A program made the position numbers and the translations under genes. 57,588 nt of DNA from Umezawaea endophytica (GTDB taxonomy: Bacteria; Actinomycetota; Actinomycetes; Mycobacteriales; Pseudonocardiaceae): assembly GCF_025061645.1 (NCBI RefSeq), contig NZ_JANYMP010000001.1, forward strand, positions 839,102-896,689, written 5' to 3'. The notes beneath the pieces are model-generated. The model searched no databases. It had not been told where the DNA came from and saw only the letters and a list, made by a program, of their open reading frames with translations. Positions 1-7,657 of this stretch are shown here, piece by piece. The first letter of the stretch is position 1; each line of letters opens with the position of its first letter.

Positions 1-22
1 GCGCGGCGCCGGGTCGCCACGG

Positions 23-50
23 GGTGGGGACGTCCGCGGACGTCCCCACC
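23..50. terminator. Perfect 28-bp palindrome, likely terminator of the S8 protease gene
   Basis: The arms are GGTGGGGACGTCC (23-35) and its exact complement (38-50), separated by GC. It lies 6 bases past the protease stop codon (57-59, minus strand) and would form a strong GC hairpin without a U-tract, as is common in actinomycetes. Confidence 0.7.
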
Positions 51-56
51 ACCGGT

Positions 57-3000
57 TCAGCCGCCTACCTGGTACGCCCGCAGGACCGTCTGCCGCACCG
101 AGGTGCCGTCGGCGGCGGTCGCGGTGGCGCGCAGGGACGCGTAGCCGCTGCCGGGGTGCCGCACGGTGGCGGTCCAGTGGTCACCGGCGGCCCGCACGCC
201 CGCCTGCTCCCAGGTCCGACCGTCGTCGTAGGACACCTCGACGGCGGGCCGGACGCCCGGCACCGCGCCATCATGGCGTTCGACGTGGACGGGGAAGGAG
301 AACAGCCTCCCGGCGGGAGCCCGGTTGCGCAGGTCCACCGCCGGGTCGAACCGGGTCGTCAACAACGGCAACGCCTTCGCGTCGGCGGCCGACGACGAGC
401 GGAACGTCCACTCCGCAGAGACCGTCGTCGACAGCGGCCAGCGGTCGGACGCGACGTGGTTCTCCACGACCAGGCGGTACGCGTCGTCCTGCGCGGGCAC
501 CGGGATGGTCGCCCGGTCCGGTTCCGGCACCGTCGCCACGAGCGTGCCGCCCCGGTACAGGCTGATCGATCCGCTCATGCCCATCTCCGGGAAGACGTCG
601 AGCTTGCGCGGCCTGCCCACCGCGTCGCCGTGCATCGGCAGCGACAGGTCGAACACGTCGTCCTTGCGCCACGCCCACGGCCGCGGCGGTTCGCTGACGT
701 AGGTCTGGGTGAGACCGCGCAGCGAGGGGCTCGCCACCGCCTTGTTCCAGGCGATCCGGTGCTGTCCGCCCACCGTGAGCTCCCGCGTGTCGGTCAGCAG
801 GCCCCGCCAGGCCGAACTCCACATGAGCTGCCACCTGCCCGGCGTGAAGTACTCCTTCCGCTCCTGCTGGGCGGCCGCGGGCTGGGTCAGGCCGAAACCC
901 ACCCAGCGACCGAAGAACTCCCGCGCGGCGTTGTACCTGACCTCCCCCGCGGCGTTGTCGTGGTACGCCGTGGTCACCTCCACGAGGTCGCTGGTCCTCG
1001 GTCGGTGCACCTGGTCCGCCGTGACCTGCTTCTCCACCCCGTAGACCAGTTCGTAGCGGTGCTCCGGCAGCGGGTTGCTCGCGTAGGTCGCCGTGGCGCC
1101 CGCCGTCCTGGCGTACGCGGTGAACCGCGTCCCGGTCACGCTGTACATGCTGTACATGGTCGGCAGCGCGAACGGTTCCGGCAGTGCGGAACGGAGCTGG
1201 ACCAGGCCACTGGTGGAGAAGACCAGCAGCACCAGCCTGCCGCCCGCGGCCTTGACGGCGGCGACGCGCCTGCCCAACTCGTCGAAACCCGTGTTGGCGG
1301 GCAACTCCAGCACCACCAGCCTGCCGTTGGCGTCGATCCGGGCCAGGTCCTCCGGCGTGCCCGCGCCGCCGTGGGCCACGGGCAGCGCCAGGCTCTCGGC
1401 CGGACCGGCTCGGTCGAGCCAATTGGCCTTCACGTCGAAGCGCCGCCCGTCGTCGGCGGCGAGTTCCAGGACCGGCTCGGTCGCCCGGCGCACCTGCGCC
1501 ATGGCGTAGCCGTCCGAACCGGTGCCGGGCACGGTCCCCCCGTACACCTCCTCCAACCGGGGGTCGACGGACAGCGTGTGGGACCACGTGCAGTCGCACG
1601 CGGTGACCTTCCGGTGGCTCCCGACCTCGTGGGAGCCACCGCGTGCCGCCGCGTTGTCCGGTTCGGCGGAGAACCGCTTGCCGTCACGGGCGTCCAGCAC
1701 CTGGGTGACGTCGTGGTCGAGCACCAGTTCGGGATGGCTGATGAGGGTGGACGACGGCTCCTGGCCCGGCCGCGGCGTCTGGATGAGCCCGTCCACGACG
1801 TACCGGCCCTTCGGCAGTCGAACCGGCTCCGCACCGACGCTCGTGAAGCGGCCGGTGTCCAGGTTCTGGGCCGTGACCCGTGCGACGTCCGCCGGGACCG
1901 GGTCCCCGTTCCGGTCGGTCGCCGTCACGGAGAGGTGGTACATCTCCTCCTGCTGCCGCACGGACAGCGCGGTCCGGGTCGTGACCGAGCCGCTGGTGGC
2001 GGTGAGGACACCGGGAAACGTGCCCGGCCGGTCCTTGGCCGTGACGGTCAGCTCGACCGACGCGTCGCCGCCCGCGGGCACGGTGACGCTCGACGCCGAC
2101 AGCGCGACCAGCCCGTCCGGAGCGCCCGGCAGGTCCGCGCGCAGGGCGAGGGTGACCGGCGCCGCGCCGGAGTTGTGCCACGTCGCGGTCCGCTTCTCCT
2201 GTGCGCCCCGGTTGGGCCACGGGAGGAAGGCCGAGACGGCACCCGTCGCGACGACGGGCGTTGCCGTGGCACGGGCGACGTCCACCCGGCCCGCGCCCAC
2301 CCCGAACGGTCCGGTGCCCGCGACCTCGACCGCGCTGCTCACCAGCGCGTCCTTCAGCCGACCCGAGGTCCAGTCCGGGTGCTGCTGCGCGAGGATCGCC
2401 GCCGAGCCCGCCACGTGCGGCGCCGCCATCGACGTGCCGGACAGCCGCTGGTAGGCGTCCCCGACCGGCTCGCCGAGCGGTGGGACGCCGGACGGCATCG
2501 CGGCCACGACGTCCTCGCCGGGCGCCGCGATCTCCGGTTTGACCGCGCCGTCGCCGTCGCGGGGTCCCCTGCTGGAGAACGGGCTCGGCACGTCCTGCTT
2601 GGACACGCTGCCGACCGCGAGCGCAGCGTCGGCGGCCGCGGGGGAACTGACCGACCCGTCGGCCCCGGAGTTGCCCGCGGCGACCACGAAAAGGGTGCCG
2701 TGGTCGCGGGTCAGGGTGTTGACCGCCGCGGAGATCGGGTCCGTGCCATCGCTCGGGCGACCGTCGCCGAGGCTCATGTTGACGACCTTCGCGCCCGTCT
2801 CGGCCGCCGCCCAGGTCATGCCCGCGATGATGGCGTCGAAGCTGCCGCTGCCGTAGTCGTCGAGCACCTTGCCGACGGCGAGCCCGGCGTCCGGGGCCAC
2901 TCCCCTGTTCCGGCCGCCCGACGCGGCGCCGGAGCCGACGACCGCGGACGCCACGTGGGTGCCGTGCCCGTGGCCGTCCTCGACGGTCCCCTTGCCGGAG

Positions 3001-3734
3001 AAGTCCTGGCTCTGCTCGACCTTCCCGACCAGGTCGGGGTGGTCGGTGTCGATGCCCGTGTCCAGCACCGCGACGCGCACGCCGCGCCCGGTCAGCCCGG
3101 CGGCCCACGCCGTCGGCGCGCCGATCCGCGGCACGCTCTGGTCCAGGTTCGCCCGCACGCGGCCGTTCAGCCACACCTTCCGCACGGCACCCGCGGCCCG
3201 CGCCCGCTCCCCGGTGGCCAGGTCGCCCCAGAACCGGGCCACGTCGGCCTTGGTCGCGTCGAGCGCCGTCATGCCGACGTCCGGCAGCTCCCGCCGGACG
3301 GTGCCGCCGGACGGCGTCGCGACCCGTGCCGCGGCGTCCTGCTGCACGAGCAGCGGCAGCGTCGGGGTGTGCGCGTCGTCGTAGCCCTGCCGGAGCAGGC
3401 CGGTGACGTTGAACAGTTCGAGGTCCAGCAGGCCGGAGCTGACCGCGCCCGCGGCGTCCGCCGGGACGACGTAGGTGTCGCCGTCGCGGGTGAACTCGCG
3501 GAAGGACGCGGTCCGGTCGCGCGCGGCCGGTTCCACGCGCACGGAGGTCCGCCCGTCGATGGTCGACGAGGTGACCCGGTCGCCCGTGATCAGCGTGACC
3601 CGGCTCTCCGGTGTCGACACCGGGTCCCCCGCGGGCGCGGCCTGCGCCGGAGCGCCGCCGGGTGGGGCCACCAGGGCGAACGTGAGCACCGCCGCGAGCA
3701 GAACCGGGCCCGGTGGTCGTTTCAGTCGTCTCAT
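57..3734 (-). CDS. Secreted subtilisin-like (S8) serine peptidase
   Basis: Extracellular endopeptidase of about 1225 aa. From the ATG at 3734 it begins with a short basic segment (MRRLKRPP), a hydrophobic stretch and a Sec cleavage region (AQAAPA). The subtilase triad is visible: Asp225 in VLDTGID, His257 in GHGTHVA and Ser435 in GTSMAAPHVAG, plus the oxyanion Asn region (VAAGNSGADG). A prodomain of about 200 aa precedes it. The roughly 700-aa C-terminal extension looks like beta-rich, Fn3-like modules, as in large actinobacterial S8 proteases. A longer reading frame runs up to 3872, but it would put 46 non-signal residues before the signal peptide and overlap the divergent regulator. A second ATG at 3746 is also possible. 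Substrate unknown. Confidence 0.93.
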   Translation of the reverse strand: MRRLKRPPGPVLLAAVLTFALVAPPGGAPAQAAPAGDPVSTPESRVTLITGDRVTSSTIDGRTSVRVEPAARDRTASFREFTRDGDTYVVPADAAGAVSSGLLDLELFNVTGLLRQGYDDAHTPTLPLLVQQDAAARVATPSGGTVRRELPDVGMTALDATKADVARFWGDLATGERARAAGAVRKVWLNGRVRANLDQSVPRIGAPTAWAAGLTGRGVRVAVLDTGIDTDHPDLVGKVEQSQDFSGKGTVEDGHGHGTHVASAVVGSGAASGGRNRGVAPDAGLAVGKVLDDYGSGSFDAIIAGMTWAAAETGAKVVNMSLGDGRPSDGTDPISAAVNTLTRDHGTLFVVAAGNSGADGSVSSPAAADAALAVGSVSKQDVPSPFSSRGPRDGDGAVKPEIAAPGEDVVAAMPSGVPPLGEPVGDAYQRLSGTSMAAPHVAGSAAILAQQHPDWTSGRLKDALVSSAVEVAGTGPFGVGAGRVDVARATATPVVATGAVSAFLPWPNRGAQEKRTATWHNSGAAPVTLALRADLPGAPDGLVALSASSVTVPAGGDASVELTVTAKDRPGTFPGVLTATSGSVTTRTALSVRQQEEMYHLSVTATDRNGDPVPADVARVTAQNLDTGRFTSVGAEPVRLPKGRYVVDGLIQTPRPGQEPSSTLISHPELVLDHDVTQVLDARDGKRFSAEPDNAAARGGSHEVGSHRKVTACDCTWSHTLSVDPRLEEVYGGTVPGTGSDGYAMAQVRRATEPVLELAADDGRRFDVKANWLDRAGPAESLALPVAHGGAGTPEDLARIDANGRLVVLELPANTGFDELGRRVAAVKAAGGRLVLLVFSTSGLVQLRSALPEPFALPTMYSMYSVTGTRFTAYARTAGATATYASNPLPEHRYELVYGVEKQVTADQVHRPRTSDLVEVTTAYHDNAAGEVRYNAAREFFGRWVGFGLTQPAAAQQERKEYFTPGRWQLMWSSAWRGLLTDTRELTVGGQHRIAWNKAVASPSLRGLTQTYVSEPPRPWAWRKDDVFDLSLPMHGDAVGRPRKLDVFPEMGMSGSISLYRGGTLVATVPEPDRATIPVPAQDDAYRLVVENHVASDRWPLSTTVSAEWTFRSSSAADAKALPLLTTRFDPAVDLRNRAPAGRLFSFPVHVERHDGAVPGVRPAVEVSYDDGRTWEQAGVRAAGDHWTATVRHPGSGYASLRATATAADGTSVRQTVLRAYQVGG

Positions 3735-3811
3735 GACCACGACCATGGCCGCGGAGTGTTCGGGTTCCGTGACTGTTGCGCACGCTTTCCTCGACAAGAT
3801 CACCTTGGCGC

Positions 3812-3817
3812 TAGGGT
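3812..3817 (+). promoter_or_regulatory. Probable -10 box (TAGGGT) of a leaderless transcript
   Basis: TAGGGT ends 6 bases before the ATG at 3824, so transcription would start at or next to the start codon. There is no Shine-Dalgarno sequence. A TCGACA at 3791-3796 could be the -35, though the 15-base spacing is short. Confidence 0.45.
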
Positions 3818-3823
3818 GCTGCC

Positions 3824-4513
3824 ATGCCACGAGTTCTCCTGGTCGAGGATGACGAGGCGCTCGCCGAGGCACTGGCGCTGGGGCTCGGCGGGCTGGGACA
3901 CCGGGTCGAGGTGGCCCGCACCGGCGCGCAGGGCCTGGCCGCGCTGTTCGGCCCCGGTTCGGCGGTCGAGGTGGTGCTGCTCGACGTGATGCTGCCCGAC
4001 CTGGACGGCTTCGAGGTCTGCCGCCGCATCCGGGCCAAGAGCCTGGTGCCGGTGCTCATGCTGACGGCGCGCGGCGACCCCGTCGACGTGGTCGTCGGTC
4101 TGGAGGGCGGCGCGGACGACTACGTCGTCAAGCCCGCCGAGCCGCGGGTGCTCGACGCGCGGATGAAGGCCGTCCTGCGCCGGGCGACGGCCGGGGCGAC
4201 CGCGCCGGAACCCGTGCTGCGGTTCGGCGCGCTGACCGTCGACCCGTCAGCGATGCTGGTGACGAAGAACGGCGTCGACCTGCGCCTCACGGCCACCGAG
4301 CTGAGGCTGCTCATCGAGTTCGCCCGGCACCCCGGCCAGGTGCTGAGCAGGCAGGTGCTGCTCAAGCGGGTGTGGGACTACGGGTACGTCGGCGACTCGC
4401 GGATCGTCGACGCCACGATGGCCAGGCTGCGCGCGAAGGTCGAGGACGACCCGGTCGCCCCGGCGCTGCTGCTGACCGTGCGCGGCTTCGGCTACCGCCT
4501 GGTGCCCGTGTGA
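3824..4513 (+). CDS. OmpR-family response regulator
   Basis: DNA-binding response regulator, 229 aa. The receiver domain has the acidic pair (VEDDEA), phospho-acceptor Asp54 (LLDVMLPD), a conserved Thr (LTARG) and Lys (VVKPAE). The C-terminal winged helix (residues ~130-229) ends in the typical GFGYRLVPV. It is co-transcribed with the histidine kinase that follows: its TGA overlaps the kinase GTG (GTGA at 4510-4513). The promoter appears leaderless. The pair lies back to back with the secreted protease, which may be a target, but nothing in the sequence proves this. Confidence 0.95.
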   Translation: MPRVLLVEDDEALAEALALGLGGLGHRVEVARTGAQGLAALFGPGSAVEVVLLDVMLPDLDGFEVCRRIRAKSLVPVLMLTARGDPVDVVVGLEGGADDYVVKPAEPRVLDARMKAVLRRATAGATAPEPVLRFGALTVDPSAMLVTKNGVDLRLTATELRLLIEFARHPGQVLSRQVLLKRVWDYGYVGDSRIVDATMARLRAKVEDDPVAPALLLTVRGFGYRLVPV

Positions 4514-5964
4514 GGCCGCACCTGGGGCTGCGCACCAGGATCACGCTGGTCATCGTGCTCATCACCACCGCGACGGCGACGGTGACGGCCGTGGCCGCCT
4601 ACCGGCTGCAAGCCAACTCCACCGAGGGGCGCTTCCTCGCCGCGGCGCTGGCCGACTTCCGGTCCGACGCCGACCAGGCCCGCGCGGTCGCGACGCGGGT
4701 CGAGTCGAGCGACCAGGTCCTGAGGGCGACCACCGACTACCTGTGGGGCAGGCACGGCGTCGACTGGGCGGTGTTCGACTTCCGGTCCGAGGTCGCGCCC
4801 CCGGTGCGCGGCTCCTACCCGGTGAGCAGCGCGGCGCGGACCAACACGAGGGCGGCGGAGCCCGGTCCCCTGTCGCGGATGACCGACCTGCCCGCCGATC
4901 TCGTCGACAACGGGCACCGCGGCGCCCTCAACCACGCCACGGTGGTGACGGACCAGGTGTCGGTGCTGGCGCTCGCCGCGCCGCTGGGCGACGACCTCGT
5001 GCTCGTCGAGGTCTACGACTTGGCGTCGGTGCGGATGGAGCTGGCGTCCCTCCAGCGCAAACTCGTGCTCATCGCCCTGGTCGTCGCGGCCGTCGGCGTC
5101 CTCGCCGCCCTGCTGGCCGCGCACGCGGTCCAACGCCCGGTGCGCCGCGTCACCGCCGCGGCGGGCCGACTGGGGCAGGGGGAACTGGACGTCCGCCTCC
5201 CGGTCCGCGGCCGGGACGAGCTGGCGGACCTCGCCCGCTCGTTCAACGTCATGGCGGGGCGGCTCGGCAGGTCCATCGAGGAGCTGACGGCGAAGGACCT
5301 CCAGCAGCGCCGGTTCATCGCCGACGTCACCCACGACCTGCGCACCCCCGTGGCGTCGATGGTCGCGGTCGCGGACAGCCTCGCCGACACCGATCCCGAG
5401 GCCCGCTCCCGTGCCGCCCACCTGATGGGCACCCAGTCCCGCAGGCTCGCGAAGCTCGTCGAGGACCTGCTGGAGATCTCCCGGTTCGACGCGGGCGCGG
5501 CCGACCTCCGCCCGGAGCCGGTCGACCTGCACACCCTGTTCCTGGACGCCGTCGCGGTGACCGGCGTCCCGGTCGAGCCGCGCACCACCGGTGATCCGCT
5601 GGTGGTCGCGGATCCCCGCAGGCTGTACGCGATCGCCCGCAACCTGCTCGCCAACGCCGGGCAGCACGGCGCGGATCCCGTCACGGTCGCGATCGACGGT
5701 ACGGGGCCCGACGGGGTGGTGGTCCGCGTCGCCGACTCCGGCCCCGGTGTGCCGGAGGACCTGGTCCCGATCCTCTTCGACCGCTTCGTCCGCGGCGACC
5801 GCTCCCGTGCCGCGACCGGCGGGAGCGGACTGGGCCTCGCCATCGCCCGCGAGAACGCGCGGGCCCACGGAGCCGGCCTGTCGGTCCACAACGAGGGTGG
5901 CGCCGTGTTCACCCTCACCCTGCCCCGCGTGCCGAAGTCCTTTGAGGACAACGGAACGCGGTGA
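4510..5964 (+). CDS. Sensor histidine kinase, HAMP type
   Basis: Membrane sensor kinase of about 484 aa and partner of the upstream regulator. The GTG at 4510 is chosen because it overlaps the regulator stop (GTGA) and puts the first membrane segment (ITLVIVLITTATATV) at the N-terminus; longer frames only read back through the regulator gene. An extracytoplasmic domain of about 150 aa is followed by a second membrane helix (LVLIALVVAAVGVLAALL), a HAMP linker, a HisKA domain with phospho-His275 (THDLRTPV) and a HATPase with N box (ARNLLANAGQHG), G1 (DSGPGVPE) and G2 (GGSGLGLAI). Ligand unknown. Confidence 0.94.
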   Translation: MRPHLGLRTRITLVIVLITTATATVTAVAAYRLQANSTEGRFLAAALADFRSDADQARAVATRVESSDQVLRATTDYLWGRHGVDWAVFDFRSEVAPPVRGSYPVSSAARTNTRAAEPGPLSRMTDLPADLVDNGHRGALNHATVVTDQVSVLALAAPLGDDLVLVEVYDLASVRMELASLQRKLVLIALVVAAVGVLAALLAAHAVQRPVRRVTAAAGRLGQGELDVRLPVRGRDELADLARSFNVMAGRLGRSIEELTAKDLQQRRFIADVTHDLRTPVASMVAVADSLADTDPEARSRAAHLMGTQSRRLAKLVEDLLEISRFDAGAADLRPEPVDLHTLFLDAVAVTGVPVEPRTTGDPLVVADPRRLYAIARNLLANAGQHGADPVTVAIDGTGPDGVVVRVADSGPGVPEDLVPILFDRFVRGDRSRAATGGSGLGLAIARENARAHGAGLSVHNEGGAVFTLTLPRVPKSFEDNGTR

Positions 5965-6012
5965 GCGGCCGCCACCACGACGTCCGGTCCTCAGTGGACC
6001 TCCGACCGCGTC

Positions 6013-6053
6013 GCGGGTCACCGCCATGCGCCGGACGCATGGCGGTGACCCGC
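6013..6053. terminator. 18-bp stem hairpin terminator after the two-component operon
   Basis: GCGGGTCACCGCCATGCG (6013-6030) pairs perfectly with 6036-6053 around a 5-base loop (CCGGA). It sits 49 bases past the kinase stop and 45 bases before the next gene. Confidence 0.8.
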
Positions 6054-6098
6054 AACTCGCGTTGGCGGTGGCCCCGACCGCCGTGAACGCTGGACCGC

Positions 6099-6680
6099 AT
6101 GACGCAGCACGAAGGCATCACCAGACGCGGCCTGCTCGGCATGGTGGGCACGGCCGCGGCGGCCGCCACCGTCCCGTTGGGCGGCGGGAGCGCCGCGGCG
6201 CAACCCGACACCGGAGAGGTCACCGTGCGGATGACCGTCAACGGGACGGCCACCTCGCTGACCGCCGACCCGCGCGTGACCCTGCTGGACGCGGTGCGGG
6301 AGCGGCTGGGGTTGACCGGTACCAAGAAGGGCTGCGACCGCGGCCAGTGCGGCGCGTGCACGGTGCACGTCGACGGGCGGAGGGTCGTCTCCTGCCTGAC
6401 GCTGCTGGCCACGCTGGACGGCGCGTCCGTGACGACGATCGAGGGCCTCGCCGACGGCGACCGCCCGCACCCGCTCCAGCGGGCGTTCGTCGACCAGGAC
6501 GGCCTCCAGTGCGGGTTCTGCACCCCCGGTCAGATCATGTCCGCCGCCGCGGTCATCGCCGAGGGGCGGGCCCGCACGGACGACGAGATCCGCGAGCAGA
6601 TGTCCGGCAACATCTGCCGGTGCAGCGCGTACCCCGGCATCCTGGCCGCGATCCGCCAGGCGCGGACGGAGATGCGCTGA
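6099..6680 (+). CDS. [2Fe-2S] subunit of xanthine/aldehyde oxidoreductase, Tat-exported
   Basis: Small electron-transfer subunit, 193 aa, of a three-subunit molybdenum hydroxylase. The N-terminus is a twin-arginine signal (TRRGLLGMVGTAAAAA, cleavage near AAAQP), as in PaoA (YagT) of the E. coli periplasmic aldehyde oxidoreductase. The plant-type cluster motif (KGCDRGQCGACTVHVDG, then SC) and the second cluster pair (CGFCTPGQI ... GNICRCSAY) are complete. The stop overlaps the FAD-subunit start (TGATG at 6678-6682), so the subunits are translationally coupled. No maturation chaperone gene (PaoD/XdhC type) is nearby. Confidence 0.94.
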   Translation: MTQHEGITRRGLLGMVGTAAAAATVPLGGGSAAAQPDTGEVTVRMTVNGTATSLTADPRVTLLDAVRERLGLTGTKKGCDRGQCGACTVHVDGRRVVSCLTLLATLDGASVTTIEGLADGDRPHPLQRAFVDQDGLQCGFCTPGQIMSAAAVIAEGRARTDDEIREQMSGNICRCSAYPGILAAIRQARTEMR

Positions 6681-7657
6681 TGCGCTCGTACGCGTTCGAG
6701 CGCCCCGGCACCGTCACCGACGCCGTGCGGCGCGCCGGTTCCGGCTCCGCCTTCCTCGCGGGCGGGACCACGCTGGTGGACCTGATGAAGCTCGAGGTCA
6801 TGACGCCCGACCGGGTCCTCGACATCAACCGGCTCCCGCTGCGCGGGCTCGACACGACGGGCGGCGGCCTGCGGATCGGGGCGCTGGAACGGATGAGCGA
6901 CGTGGCGGCCGACCCCCGCGTCCGCCGCGCCTACCCGGTGCTCGGCCAGGCACTCGACCTGAGCGCCTCCGGTCAGCTCCGCACCATGGCCAGCATCGGC
7001 GGGAACCTGTTGCAGCGCACGCGGTGCGGCTACTTCCGCGACGTGAGCACGCCCTGCAACAAGCGGCTGCCGGGCAGCGGGTGCCCGGCGATCGGGGGTG
7101 AGAACCGGACGCACGCCGTGCTGGGCGCCAGCGGCTCGTGCGCGGCCACCCACCCCAGCGACCTCGCCGTGGCGCTGGTCGCGCTCGACGCGAAGGTGCG
7201 GCTGCAAGGCCGGGAGGGCGCGCGCACCGTCGACCTGCGCGACTTCTACCTGCTGCCGGGCGACACCCCGCACCTGGAGCACGACCTGCGGCCCGGCGAA
7301 CTGGTCACCGAGGTCGTCGTCCCCGCCCTCCCCTGGGCCAGGCGCTCGACCTACGTGAAGATCCGCGACCGGCGGTCGTTCGAGTTCGCGCTCTCGTCGG
7401 CGGCGGTGGCGGTCCGGCTCGACGGCGACACCATCGTCGAGGCGCGCGTGGCGGTCGGCGGCATGGGCACCAGGCCGTGGCGGCTGACGGCGGTCGAGCG
7501 GGCGCTGGTCGGCCGCCGGGCGACGGAGGAGACGTACGTGGCGGCGGCGGCCACCGCCGTGGAGGGGACCCGACCGTTGCGGCACAACGCCTACAAGCCC
7601 GAACTGATGAAGCGCACGCTGGTCCGCGCGCTGCTGGAACTGGAGCAGACCCGATGA
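6680..7657 (+). CDS. FAD-binding subunit of xanthine/aldehyde oxidoreductase
   Basis: Middle subunit, 325 aa, of the CO-dehydrogenase FAD-binding fold (FLAGGTTLVDLMKLEV; ASIGGNLLQRTRC). It contains the Cys-rich insert CGYFRDVSTPCNKRLPGSGC typical of PaoB-type subunits, in which four Cys bind an extra [4Fe-4S] cluster; ordinary xanthine dehydrogenases lack it. The start is the ATG at 6680, overlapping the previous stop; longer versions of the frame read through the upstream gene. The stop overlaps the large-subunit ATG (ATGA, 7654-7657). Confidence 0.93.
   Translation: MRSYAFERPGTVTDAVRRAGSGSAFLAGGTTLVDLMKLEVMTPDRVLDINRLPLRGLDTTGGGLRIGALERMSDVAADPRVRRAYPVLGQALDLSASGQLRTMASIGGNLLQRTRCGYFRDVSTPCNKRLPGSGCPAIGGENRTHAVLGASGSCAATHPSDLAVALVALDAKVRLQGREGARTVDLRDFYLLPGDTPHLEHDLRPGELVTEVVVPALPWARRSTYVKIRDRRSFEFALSSAAVAVRLDGDTIVEARVAVGGMGTRPWRLTAVERALVGRRATEETYVAAAATAVEGTRPLRHNAYKPELMKRTLVRALLELEQTR

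Noticed and set aside
24-3989. 1321-codon open frame on the plus strand opposite the protease
   Set aside because: Arg/Gly/Pro-rich antisense shadow of the S8 gene, as expected in very GC-rich DNA; no family features.
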